The position numbers and the translations under genes are program-made. The notes beneath the pieces are model-generated. The model was not told the origin of the DNA. It saw only the letters and a list, made by a program, of their open reading frames with translations, and searched no databases. Source: Diplocloster modestus (GTDB taxonomy: Bacteria; Bacillota; Clostridia; Lachnospirales; Lachnospiraceae). From it: a stretch of 64,000 nt of DNA. The stretch's first letter is position 1; each line of letters opens with the position of its first letter. The DNA is taken from contig NZ_JAHQCX010000008.1 of the NCBI RefSeq assembly GCF_019042245.1, positions 1 through 64,000 of the forward strand, in the 5' to 3' direction. Shown here piece by piece: positions 18,520-26,511 of the stretch.

Positions 18520-19311
18520 ATGGTAGTAATAGACGCATCAAAATGTATCGGCTGTGGAAAATGTGCAAAGGACTGTATCGCACAGATAATTGAAATAAAA
18601 AATAAAAAAGCGCATGCCGCAGGAGAATGTATCTTATGTGGGCACTGTGTCGCTGTCTGTCCGTGTGATGCCGTCAGCATTCCCGAATATGACATGGATG
18701 AAGTGGAACTTTATAATAAGGAAACGTTTCATCTCGATCCCAGGGCTGTTCTACATACGATCAAATTCCGACGCAGTATCCGTGATTACCGGCAGATACC
18801 AGTAGAACAGGAAAAACTGGAACAGATCCTGCAGGCTGGGCGATACACGGCCACATCCAAAAATAATCAGGATTGCCATTTCCTGTTTGTGCAAAAGGAT
18901 CTGAACCAGCTGAAAACCATGGTCTGGGGCTATATCGACCAAATCACGCCTGCCAAGTCCAGTGAAATTTCGCGGGATCTGCTGCCGTATGTCGCCTTTA
19001 ACCGTCGGCGAAAATCTGACCCGGCAGATGACTATCTGTTCCGCAACGCGCCCATCGTCATCTTCATCACTTCCGACTGGAAACTGGACGCCGGGCTGGC
19101 TGCTCAAAACATGGAACTGATGGCCGTCTCCCAGGGACTGGGAATGCTCTACAATGGATACCTGGCCCGGATCGCCGATGACAACAAAGTTCTGAAGGCC
19201 TGGCTTGGCATTGAAGGCAAGACGATCAAAGCCTGTATGCTGTTGGGCTATCCCAATGTCACATATGCCCGCACCGCGCCGAGGAAACCTGCCAACGTCA
19301 TATGGAAATAA
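18520..19311 (+). CDS. Ferredoxin-nitroreductase fusion protein
   Basis: A 263-residue protein. Residues 1-60 form a 2x[4Fe-4S] ferredoxin domain with CIGCGKCAKDC and CILCGHCVAVCP cysteine clusters. Residues 85-263 are a nitroreductase-family FMN domain (FRRSIRDYRQIPVE, GRYTATSKNNQ, LGYPNVTYARTAPRK). Such fusions in anaerobes are flavin oxidoreductases using ferredoxin-type electron input; the substrate is unknown. The start at 18520 follows GGAGGT. It is monocistronic and convergent with the genes that follow. Confidence 0.9.
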   Translation: MVVIDASKCIGCGKCAKDCIAQIIEIKNKKAHAAGECILCGHCVAVCPCDAVSIPEYDMDEVELYNKETFHLDPRAVLHTIKFRRSIRDYRQIPVEQEKLEQILQAGRYTATSKNNQDCHFLFVQKDLNQLKTMVWGYIDQITPAKSSEISRDLLPYVAFNRRRKSDPADDYLFRNAPIVIFITSDWKLDAGLAAQNMELMAVSQGLGMLYNGYLARIADDNKVLKAWLGIEGKTIKACMLLGYPNVTYARTAPRKPANVIWK

Positions 19312-19366
19312 GGGCAGTGGATACAAGGCTGCGTCATCTGCCAAGAATCTGCCCGTTTTCATTACC

Positions 19367-19543
19367 CTACAGCCAGCCTCTGCATTGCTCAATCCGTATT
19401 CCGTCATCGCCCTGCTGCTCATCATAAGCAAACTGCTTCAGCAGCTCGCATGGGAATTCCGGACATTGGCCGCAGTGCTCCTTCCCCCGCTCCTCACAGC
19501 TGGATTTCACCGGGCAGCTCTCTCCCCAAAACGGTTTCTCCAT
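19367..19543 (-). CDS. Small Cys-rich DUF3795-like protein (possibly truncated)
   Basis: A 58-residue reading frame. The residues CPVKSSC, HCGQCPEFPC and then RIEQCRGW match the C-terminal half of DUF3795-type cysteine-rich proteins, which are usually around 90-120 residues. The ATG at 19543 has AGAGGA five bases upstream and lies within the last 37 bases of the WYL regulator, so translation may be coupled. It may be a real short form or the remnant of a longer gene whose N-terminal half was lost. Function unknown. Confidence 0.6.
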   Translation of the reverse strand: MEKPFWGESCPVKSSCEERGKEHCGQCPEFPCELLKQFAYDEQQGDDGIRIEQCRGWL

Positions 19544-20454
19544 ATGCGTCCTCTTTCCATCTCAAGAATATGTCCGGCCTGCCTCTTTCTGTCCTCGTAT
19601 AATTCCTCGGGTTCGAGAACCCTTACCCTGTCACCAAAACTAAAAATCCATTCCCGCATATTGTCGTAGCTTACAAAATCCCACTCGAATAACAGCCTGT
19701 TATTTTCATCAACCGTATAACAGTCAATCCCGTATTCCTCAATTAAGCGGTGTTTTTCCTCGTTTTCGAATACAGCCTTCAGGCGGATGGGATCCGCCTT
19801 ATAAAAGTCTTTAAAATCCAGCTCTTCTTTTGGGACCTCTCTTACCGCAAACTGTTCCGGCTCCAGTTCCAGATCCCATAACCGGTTTAATTTGAACAGC
19901 CGGTACGCCTGCCTTTTCAGGCAATAGCCAAAGACATACCAGGACGACCATTGGAAAACCAAATGATAGGGCTCTATAGTCCGCTGCTGTTCCCCCTTTT
20001 CATAGAAATATCGGAAAGAAATCAAATGATGTCCCCGGATCGCTTGTTTCATCGTATCTATTTTTTGTGTGAGAGGCCCCTGGTAATGGGACGCCAGGTC
20101 AATAAGAATCATATCATCCGAGGCGATCCGGTGTTCCCTGCCAGATAGCTTCTCAGCCAGTTTGGTCAGATACGAAGTTTTCGATACACTGTCTATTCCC
20201 TTTAATCCCGCGAGAATCGTTTGTATTTCTTCCTGTGTAAATAACGTCTTATCTAATTTATAGCCTTCCGCGATGGAAATACCGCCGCCGTATCCCTGCG
20301 TGGTAACCAGCGGGATGCCGGCTTTACACAGATCCTCAATATCTCTGTTAATGGTTCGTCTTGACACCTCAAAACGTTCCGCCAACTGGGGCGCGGTTAT
20401 CTTATCCTTTTGCAGCAGAACCGTGATTATACCAATTAACCGGTCTATTTTCAA
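19507..20454 (-). CDS. HTH and WYL domain transcriptional regulator (YafY type)
   Basis: A 315-residue regulator. The N-terminal HTH_11 has LAERFEVSRRTINRDIEDLCKAGIPL. It is followed by the family motif TTQGYGGGISIAEGY and a WYL domain including PYHLVFQWSSWYVFGYCLKR, a variant of the usual W-Y-L core. WYL proteins sense nucleic acids or nucleotides, or regulate metabolism. The start appears to be TTG at 20454 with GGTGGTGA upstream. The C-terminal tail overlaps the small DUF3795-like gene. Its target is unknown. Confidence 0.88.
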   Translation of the reverse strand: MKIDRLIGIITVLLQKDKITAPQLAERFEVSRRTINRDIEDLCKAGIPLVTTQGYGGGISIAEGYKLDKTLFTQEEIQTILAGLKGIDSVSKTSYLTKLAEKLSGREHRIASDDMILIDLASHYQGPLTQKIDTMKQAIRGHHLISFRYFYEKGEQQRTIEPYHLVFQWSSWYVFGYCLKRQAYRLFKLNRLWDLELEPEQFAVREVPKEELDFKDFYKADPIRLKAVFENEEKHRLIEEYGIDCYTVDENNRLLFEWDFVSYDNMREWIFSFGDRVRVLEPEELYEDRKRQAGHILEMERGRIWRNRFGERAAR

Positions 20455-20528
20455 TGAAATATCACCACCTGATATCCATTATACCCCAGGAACCTGACAT
20501 GGCTGCCATCTTCCCATTCCGGGGCAAC

Positions 20529-21491
20529 TTACAGCGCATAGTCCTCTTTGCTAAACGCAACATCCAGCGTACCCATCGCATCCTTCAACTGTTCCACATT
20601 CTGCGGGCCATACAGCGGCAGGCACGCAAAGTCCTGCTGATAGAAGTAACCGAGAACCACCTGAGACACGCTGGCCTCATATTTTTCCATGAGGGCTTTC
20701 ACTTTCTTCGCCACTTCCAGGTTACCCGGTGTATAATATGGGCTGTTCTTCACCGCATCTTCGCCTTTGGCCACGTACAAATGGAAGAATCCGCTGCAAA
20801 CACCCATATAAGGCATAGCCAGATTTTCCGGGGTTTTCCTGTGGTACTCATACATAGCGTCATCGATCGCGCACATGGTATCATCATCCAGAGGATTCAT
20901 GTATTTGGAGCCAATATTCAGAAGCGCCTGGTTCGCCACAAAACCACGGTATCCTTTTTCCTTACAGTAAGCATCCGCTTCGGCCATTCTAGCGGCTGAC
21001 CAGTTGGAGCACCCATAATAGCGGATCTTTCCTTCCTTCACAAACCCCTGCATGACCTCGATCAGATCTTCCACCGGCTGCGCAGTGTCGTCCCGGTGAT
21101 AGAAATACAAGTCGATATAGTCGGTTCTCAACTGTTTTAGGGATTCGTTCAGATCTTTCTCCATATCGGACTTCTTCATCCGGCTGTTGTGAAGGTCGGG
21201 CGTCTCAACCGTCATGTCGGGATGACCGCCTTTGGTGATCAGCACGATGTCATGCCTCTTCCCGCTTCTTAGAAGCCAGTCTCCAACCACTCTCTCACTT
21301 CTGGCAACCTCCGGCTTAACCCAGTCGGAATATACGTGCGCGGAATCGATCAGGTTTCCGCCCAGCTCCATATACGTGTTGAAAATAAGATCCGCGTCCG
21401 TTCCGTCCCAGTCAAGGCCGGCACCTACGGTGCCCAGGCCGATGGGGCACAGGGACAATTCTGTCTGAGGTATTACTATTTTATTATGCAT
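20529..21491 (-). CDS. Aldo/keto reductase
   Basis: A 320-residue NADPH-dependent reductase of TIM-barrel fold. The catalytic tetrad is recognisable: the aspartate in LIDSAHVYSDW with its tyrosine, the lysine in LITKGGH and the histidine in LYFYHRDD; the NADPH loop includes GCSNWSAARM. Substrates in this family include lactaldehyde, glyceraldehyde-3-phosphate and sugar aldehydes, which suits the nearby rhamnose genes. The start at 21491 has GGAGG five bases upstream. Its leader carries a hairpin and a dyad operator that match those of the SAM-hydrolase genes at 27.4 kb, so it may belong to that regulon. Confidence 0.9.
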   Translation of the reverse strand: MHNKIVIPQTELSLCPIGLGTVGAGLDWDGTDADLIFNTYMELGGNLIDSAHVYSDWVKPEVARSERVVGDWLLRSGKRHDIVLITKGGHPDMTVETPDLHNSRMKKSDMEKDLNESLKQLRTDYIDLYFYHRDDTAQPVEDLIEVMQGFVKEGKIRYYGCSNWSAARMAEADAYCKEKGYRGFVANQALLNIGSKYMNPLDDDTMCAIDDAMYEYHRKTPENLAMPYMGVCSGFFHLYVAKGEDAVKNSPYYTPGNLEVAKKVKALMEKYEASVSQVVLGYFYQQDFACLPLYGPQNVEQLKDAMGTLDVAFSKEDYAL

Positions 21492-21505
21492 ATTTTCCTC
21501 CATCC

Positions 21506-21549
21506 GCGCGTTTTCCCGCGCATATAATTATAGATGAACATGATGTTCA
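21506..21549 (-). promoter_or_regulatory. Leader hairpin and dyad operator of the aldo/keto reductase
   Basis: On the minus strand a GCGCG/CGCGC stem (21506-21521, loop GGAAAA) lies directly before the GGAGG of the reductase gene. Upstream at 21535-21549 is TGAACATGATGTTCA, a near-perfect dyad. The same arrangement (stem, GATGGAGGAAA, GTTGAACA half-site) is found before the first SAM hydroxide adenosyltransferase gene at 27375-27415. Confidence 0.65.
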
Positions 21550-21600
21550 ACCTTTTCCTCCAACCTTATTTGTCAGTAAATATTCCGGCTTTCCAGCACA

Positions 21601-22827
21601 TTATTTCGTGATATCCAGCCACTGTACTCCGGGTACGCCTTCCCGCTCGCAGAACATATCCCATACGAGTCCTGCCGGCATGGTCTTCATCTCCTCACTG
21701 AGAGCCAGCCTTCTGGTCAGGTTGCCTTCCCGCTCCACCCGGATCAGCTCTTCGGACGGCTCTAACAGCGCGTACAGCAGCGCTTTTCTCGCATTTCTGG
21801 CTCCGATGACGGTTGCCGCCACACGGTTAATGCTGGCATCGAAAAAGTCCAGACCAATATGTACTTTATCCAGCGCCTGATACCGGACGATTTCCTGCAT
21901 GATCGCTTTTGTCTCATCATCCAGCATTACCACGTGATCACTGTCCCATCTCACCGGCCGGCTCACATGCAGCATCAGTTCCTGGCCAAACACCAGATAA
22001 GAAGAGATCTTTGCCGATACGGTTTCCGTCGGATGGAAGTGTCCCGCATCCATGCAGAGGATACAGTTCTTCTGCGTCATCACATAGTTCGTATAAAATT
22101 CATGGGAACCCGGAACATACGCCTCGCTGCCCAGTCCGAACAGCTTACTTTCCACACTGTCAATATTGTATCTCCAGTCAATAGGCTCCGCAAAAATCTG
22201 ATCCAGGGAATCCTTCAGGCGCATCCTGGGCGCTACCTTGTCGATGGTGTGATCCTTGTAGCCGTCACCGATCCAATGGTTCGTGATACAGGTCTGGCCC
22301 AGCTCTCTGCCAAAATACTCCCCGATCTTCCTGCAGCGTTTCCCGTGCTCGATCCAGAAGCTTCTCACCCCTTCGTCACTGCTGGCCAGGGTAAATCCGG
22401 AATCCGACATCGGATGGGAAAAATAAGTCGGGTTAAAGTCCAGGCCAATCCCTCTCTTTTTCGCATAATCCACCCAGCCAGCAAAATGCTCCGGCTGAAT
22501 TTCATCCCGATCCACTTTCTTGCCCTGATTGTCCAGATATACTGCGTGCAGTGCAAGCTTTGTATTTCCAGGGATCAGATCCAGAGCCTGATCCAGCTGC
22601 TTGATAAACTCCTCTTTGCTCTCGGGCTTGCCGGGGGCGTTTCCGATCGCAGCGATCCCTCCGCTCAATACTGCGTTGGGATTCTCGAACCCGGTCAGAT
22701 CGTCGATCTGCCAGCAATGCACACTAATGGGCACCTCACTTAAGGTTTTCAGCACCTGGTCCGTATCCACTCCCATTTGCGCATACAGCTCTTTTGCCAT
22801 CTGATAATTTTCTTCCACTCGTTTCAT
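21601..22827 (-). CDS. rhaA: L-rhamnose isomerase
   Basis: A 408-residue TIM-barrel metal-dependent isomerase, close to the ~419 residues of E. coli RhaA. Recognisable stretches are VPISVHCWQIDDLTGFE, LDFNPTYFSHPMSDSGFTLA, TNHWIGDGYKDHTIDK, CMDAGHFHPTETVSAK, RPVRWDSDHVVMLDD and GLDFFDASINRVAA with metal-ligand Asp/His residues. It converts L-rhamnose to L-rhamnulose. It lies 88 bases downstream of the LacI gene on the same strand and is probably co-transcribed with it. The kinase and aldolase of the pathway would be those at 7-10 kb. Confidence 0.95.
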   Translation of the reverse strand: MKRVEENYQMAKELYAQMGVDTDQVLKTLSEVPISVHCWQIDDLTGFENPNAVLSGGIAAIGNAPGKPESKEEFIKQLDQALDLIPGNTKLALHAVYLDNQGKKVDRDEIQPEHFAGWVDYAKKRGIGLDFNPTYFSHPMSDSGFTLASSDEGVRSFWIEHGKRCRKIGEYFGRELGQTCITNHWIGDGYKDHTIDKVAPRMRLKDSLDQIFAEPIDWRYNIDSVESKLFGLGSEAYVPGSHEFYTNYVMTQKNCILCMDAGHFHPTETVSAKISSYLVFGQELMLHVSRPVRWDSDHVVMLDDETKAIMQEIVRYQALDKVHIGLDFFDASINRVAATVIGARNARKALLYALLEPSEELIRVEREGNLTRRLALSEEMKTMPAGLVWDMFCEREGVPGVQWLDITK

Positions 22828-22915
22828 TTCCTTTTCTCCTTTCTTTTGTCGTCCTTCTCAAAGGATGTATTCGGTATACCCACAGGGTGTTCCCTCTCCT
22901 TAACCTCTGATATCT

Positions 22916-23983
22916 CTACCAGTCCAAATATTTGAGGCTGTTCTTTATCCCGCGTTTCGTGGATTCCCGTTCCACAATTTCGGTATCCAGGGTTATAATT
23001 TTGCGTTTCACGGGCGGTTCTCCCTCCCGGATCAGCTCCAGCATATGCTTCATAGCCGCGGCTCCCATTTCAAACCGGGGCACATGGATCGATGTCAGCG
23101 ACGGTTTCACGATGGACGCGGCAAAAATATCATCATTTCCCATCACCGCCACCTGCTCCGGCACCTGGATCTCCAGCTCGCTAAGCGCCTGCAGGACACC
23201 GACCGCCATCTGATCATTGGCGCAGAAAACCGCATCAAATGGGTGTCCTCTTCGAACCAGGTCCCTGGTAAGGGTATAACCGCAATAACTGGTATAATCC
23301 CCTTCCAGCACATTATCCTCTGTGAAAAGAAGGCCATTCTGCTCCAGAGCTTCCCGGTATCCGGCGATTCGCTGCTGTCCCATATAATGCTCGAAGGGAA
23401 GGGAAATATGAACAATGCTCTTCTTTCCCACCTCACGAATCAGATAATCCACCGCCCGGAATGCGGACTTCTTGTGATCCACGACCACCGCATCCACTCC
23501 GGGATTCGAACAGGGATACTCCAGAGTCACCACCGGTATCCAGCTCCCCTTTTTCTCCAGTTTACTCAGGGATTCTATATACTTTCTCGTCTTCATGTCA
23601 TTGCCATAGGCACTGGAAGCCAGAATGATGCCGTCCACCCACTGTGATGCGCAGGACCGGACCAGCTTAATCTCCCGTTCGATGCTGTCGTGGGTCTCTG
23701 ATATGAAGATCGAGTATTTCTCCTGATCCGCCTCTTTATTAATCCCCTCCAGCACTCCGGAAAAAAAGGTCCTGGATACGGAGGTTAAGATCACCGCGAT
23801 ATTATTCGTCTGAGAACTCTTAAGCCCCCGCGCGATACTGTTGGTAGAATAATTAAGGTCGTCGATGGCTTTCTCTACCATCACCCGCAGCGATGGGCTG
23901 ACGCTTTTGGAATCATTGATTACCCGGGATACCGTCGAGATACTGACGCCTGCCTGCCGGGCCACATCCTTAATATTTGCCAT
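22916..23983 (-). CDS. LacI family transcriptional regulator
   Basis: A 355-residue repressor. The N-terminal HTH is ANIKDVARQAGVSISTVSRVINDSKSV and the hinge helix region is NSIARGLKSSQT. The periplasmic-binding-like effector domain ends in ITLDTEIVERESTKRG. The start at 23983 has a GGGGG-type site upstream; the longer reading adds 37 unlikely residues. It precedes rhaA and probably represses it, itself, the ASRT-like gene and perhaps the L-xylulose operon, since all carry AACGTTTTCC-type sites in their promoters. The effector is unknown, perhaps a rhamnose intermediate. Confidence 0.92.
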   Translation of the reverse strand: MANIKDVARQAGVSISTVSRVINDSKSVSPSLRVMVEKAIDDLNYSTNSIARGLKSSQTNNIAVILTSVSRTFFSGVLEGINKEADQEKYSIFISETHDSIEREIKLVRSCASQWVDGIILASSAYGNDMKTRKYIESLSKLEKKGSWIPVVTLEYPCSNPGVDAVVVDHKKSAFRAVDYLIREVGKKSIVHISLPFEHYMGQQRIAGYREALEQNGLLFTEDNVLEGDYTSYCGYTLTRDLVRRGHPFDAVFCANDQMAVGVLQALSELEIQVPEQVAVMGNDDIFAASIVKPSLTSIHVPRFEMGAAAMKHMLELIREGEPPVKRKIITLDTEIVERESTKRGIKNSLKYLDW

Positions 23984-24060
23984 GTCTGTTCCCCCACTAT
24001 CTCTCTGCTTTATCTCTGCTTTCACTCTCAGATATTCTTCTTCGACCACTCTCAAATACC

Positions 24061-24113
24061 GGAAAACGTTTTCCTGTTTTCCTAATTTTATCATCGGTTT
24101 TATATAATGTCAA
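24061..24113 (-). promoter_or_regulatory. Autoregulated promoter of the LacI-rhaA unit
   Basis: On the minus strand TTGACA (24108-24113) and TAAAAT (24085-24090) are 17 bases apart. Downstream lies the perfect 14-base palindrome GGAAAACGTTTTCC (24061-24074), a strong LacI-family operator. The rest of the 23984-24326 gap is AT-rich and holds the divergent ASRT-like promoter. Confidence 0.8.
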
Positions 24114-24233
24114 TACATAGTTTTTAGGAATATATTGTATTATAGGCCTATAATATTTAGTTTTATTATACATATTCTCTATAAATCAAATCATTTTAAC
24201 TCAAATCCACCTTAGATACCCATGCAAATTATC

Positions 24234-24262
24234 TTGACAACGTTTTCCCGCATCGCTATACT
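24234..24262 (+). promoter_or_regulatory. Promoter of the ASRT-like gene with operator in the spacer
   Basis: TTGACA at 24234-24239 and TATACT at 24257-24262 are exactly 17 bases apart. The spacer begins with AACGTTTTCCC (24239-24249), the strong half of the LacI operator seen at 24061-24074, so the repressor would compete with RNA polymerase. Confidence 0.78.
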
Positions 24263-24326
24263 AGAATTAACATAAAAAAGGCAGAACTAAACAATATAGT
24301 TCTGCAATCATAGGAGGTATTTAAAG

Positions 24327-24668
24327 ATGAAATGGTACATACCTGACTGTTTCTGGCATTCCAAAAGCAATGGCGTCTTCGTCAGCCATGAGGCTGTCTG
24401 CATCCTGAACACCAACGACACTCCGGTGAAGGTTGACATCACCCTCTATTTTGAGGATCGCGACAAGCTTCCGGGCTATAGCGTGGAAGTTGGCGCAGAA
24501 CGGACCCTCCATATACGGATGGATCAAATGAGGAATGCCGATGGCATCCCGGTTCCCCAGGACACTCCTTATGCGGCGGTTGTGGAATGTGAGAAAAATA
24601 TCACGATCCAGTACACACGGGTGGATACTTCACAGCCAGAAATGGCCATCGCAACCGCGATTATCTAG
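24327..24668 (+). CDS. Sensory rhodopsin transducer (ASRT)-like protein
   Basis: A 113-residue soluble protein that matches the Anabaena sensory rhodopsin transducer family (PF07100, formerly DUF1362). FVSHEAVCILNTNDTPVKVDITLYFEDRD, the GAERTLHIRMDQM stretch, IPVPQDTPYAAVVE and IQYTRVDTSQPEMA line up with the family core. The fold is a beta-sandwich tetramer in Anabaena. No rhodopsin gene is visible, and the gene sits beside a rhamnose operon behind a LacI operator, so a carbohydrate-linked role is more likely than light signalling. GGAGG precedes the ATG. Confidence 0.85.
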   Translation: MKWYIPDCFWHSKSNGVFVSHEAVCILNTNDTPVKVDITLYFEDRDKLPGYSVEVGAERTLHIRMDQMRNADGIPVPQDTPYAAVVECEKNITIQYTRVDTSQPEMAIATAII

Positions 24669-24681
24669 ATTTGTGTCTCCC

Positions 24682-24795
24682 TGGGAGCGCATAGGGCTCT
24701 GGTATCCGCTAAGTGAAATCGGAAAGCCGGGTTCGGTTCCTGAACCCGGCTTTCCGATTTCACTTAGCGGATACCAGTGCAAGCCCTCTGCTCCC
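24682..24795. repeat. Long palindrome with 36-bp perfect arms
   Basis: Arms 24699-24734 and 24742-24777 are perfectly complementary over 36 bases around a 7-base loop. Outside them, GGGAGC / GCTCCC and AGGGCT / AGCCCT extend the stem with small bulges to roughly 24682-24795. It lies between the convergent ASRT-like and GntR genes and could act as a bidirectional terminator, though it is far longer than needed. No T-run follows directly. Confidence 0.9.
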
Positions 24796-24814
24796 GGCTC
24801 CCCCTTTATACCAC

Positions 24815-25549
24815 TCAATCCCGGAACACAATATCATATTCCTCCGGGATAAAATAAAACTTACACCGAACAATCGCGGCGTTTTCTTTGTTATAAAGAA
24901 TCTCTTCTATAAATATAATCGGTGACTCATTAGGGATCTTCAAAAAGGACGTGACATTTTCTTCGGCGTACACCAGTTTGATGGACATCTGGACCGAAGC
25001 CGCCATCTCAAAAATCCGTTTGTTGATCAGCTCTCTGACTTCTTCTTCCTGATTCAGATCCACATTCAGCTCATCGATATATTTTACCGGAATCTGCATA
25101 AAGGAATGGCCCACCGGTTTTTGTTTGGCATAATAGACATTGTTGCTGGCGAGAACGATCTCACTGGGCCGAAGCCCCAGTTTGCGCTGACCGACTTCCG
25201 TAGCCGGGCCGAAGTTGTAGTAGGTATCCACATCCTCCACCTTATTTTTGCAGCAGGTGATCATCGGATTGAACATGGCTTCCATTGTGCTGGTCTTGTC
25301 CTTGTCGTAGGTGATAAAAGTTCCTTTGCCCTGCATTTTGGTAATCAAACCGTCCTCTACCAGAACCGTCAGGGCCTGCCTTAGCGTATTACGGCTGACT
25401 CCGTATTTTTCGGCCAGGACAGCCTCTCCCGGCAGCTGCGAACCGGACTCGTACACACCGTTGATGATATCCGAGTACAGCATGTCATAGATCGGCACGT
25501 AGGAGGGTATTCTGCTGTTCCCCAGTGTCTTAATGTTATTATTATCCAT
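24815..25549 (-). CDS. GntR family regulator with UTRA domain
   Basis: A 244-residue regulator. The winged HTH (residues 15-80) contains SGSQLPGEAVLAEKYGVSRN and GLITKMQGKGTFI. The C-terminal UTRA/chorismate-lyase-like effector domain includes ASNNVYYAKQKPVGHSFMQIP and a final CKFYFIPEEY. It is the last gene of the ECF / SAM-hydrolase operon, eight bases after the GNAT gene, and so is the likely local regulator. Candidate operators with GTTGAACA half-sites lie at 31453-31466, 27396-27415 and 21535-21549. Confidence 0.9.
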   Translation of the reverse strand: MDNNNIKTLGNSRIPSYVPIYDMLYSDIINGVYESGSQLPGEAVLAEKYGVSRNTLRQALTVLVEDGLITKMQGKGTFITYDKDKTSTMEAMFNPMITCCKNKVEDVDTYYNFGPATEVGQRKLGLRPSEIVLASNNVYYAKQKPVGHSFMQIPVKYIDELNVDLNQEEEVRELINKRIFEMAASVQMSIKLVYAEENVTSFLKIPNESPIIFIEEILYNKENAAIVRCKFYFIPEEYDIVFRD

Positions 25550-25557
25550 TTATAACC

Positions 25558-26337
25558 TTAGATCCTTTCCAGCGTTGTCCATCCGCCCAGCTTCTCAAAG
25601 CCGAGCCCGGTAAACAGCGCATCTGCCCCTTCTCCCGTGAACAGGCAGGGTGTCTTTCCCTGAGCTAAAATGTGCGCACACAGGGCGGATACCACACAGG
25701 AAGCATATCCTTGCCTGCGATACGCAGGCTCCGTGGCCACTCCGCCGATCATGATCGTATGCTCTGACCCGGTTGTACTGTTGCCGTGGGCTATGATTCT
25801 CCCATCCTTGCGGATAATCAGATGGATTCCATCGTTATTGGCGATCCGGTCCCGGATCATATCCTTCGAAGTGTATAATCCGCTGATCTCCTGTATACTG
25901 CCGAGGAATGCAAAGACATCATCCACGTCCGCCCCGCCTGCCTGCGATACCTCCCGGAATTCTGTCTTTAACAGCTCCCGGCTTCCCAATCTATATAACT
26001 GCTTCTGACAGCAGCGGTATTCTTTTTCCAGTTTTGCTTCCATTGGGGCAAGCAGACTGCTTTTTCCCATTATAACAATAATCTCATAATTTTTCAAAAT
26101 AAAATCAAGGCTGCCGGCGTTTAGTTCTCTCTCCTGCGTATAAACCAGAAGATTGGTATAAAATCTCAAAAACACCCCGGTACATCTGCCCTCTTCCCAT
26201 TCCATCCAAACATCCTGGCAATCTGTATCAAACCCATAGGTATTTACATCAGCCAGCAAAAACGTATTGTATTCCTTTTCCTGACTCAGATAACCGGTCA
26301 GGATCCCCTTATCTTCGCTTCCACACTTTTTAAGCAT
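25558..26337 (-). CDS. GNAT family N-acetyltransferase
   Basis: A 259-residue protein whose C-terminal half is a GNAT domain: IMIGGVATEPAYRRQGYASCVVSAL is the acetyl-CoA binding motif A and LFTGEGADALFTGLGFEKLG is the family ending. The N-terminal half is less conserved. The start at 26337 has GGAGG seven bases upstream; the frame stays open for 58 more codons with a hydrophobic stretch (VIVIYSACGVLFSGIWLLAA), so a membrane-anchored longer form cannot be excluded. It lies between the SAM-hydrolase and GntR genes; the acceptor substrate is unknown. Confidence 0.8.
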   Translation of the reverse strand: MLKKCGSEDKGILTGYLSQEKEYNTFLLADVNTYGFDTDCQDVWMEWEEGRCTGVFLRFYTNLLVYTQERELNAGSLDFILKNYEIIVIMGKSSLLAPMEAKLEKEYRCCQKQLYRLGSRELLKTEFREVSQAGGADVDDVFAFLGSIQEISGLYTSKDMIRDRIANNDGIHLIIRKDGRIIAHGNSTTGSEHTIMIGGVATEPAYRRQGYASCVVSALCAHILAQGKTPCLFTGEGADALFTGLGFEKLGGWTTLERI

Positions 26338-26511
26338 TACGATTCCTCCCATAGAAAAAGGGACTGTCACAAAATATACCGCTGCAGCCAAAAGCCAGAT
26401 GCCGCTGAACAGCACGCCACAGGCGGAATAGATGACGATTACGCGGCCCGCCTTAAACGGCAGGCTGCGCAGTCGAATCTCTATCAAATGTAACAGCCCC
26501 TGTATGAACAA

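Noticed and set aside
24327..24668. Light-signalling role for the ASRT-like gene
   Set aside because: No rhodopsin or retinal-synthesis gene is seen, and the regulatory context is sugar metabolism.
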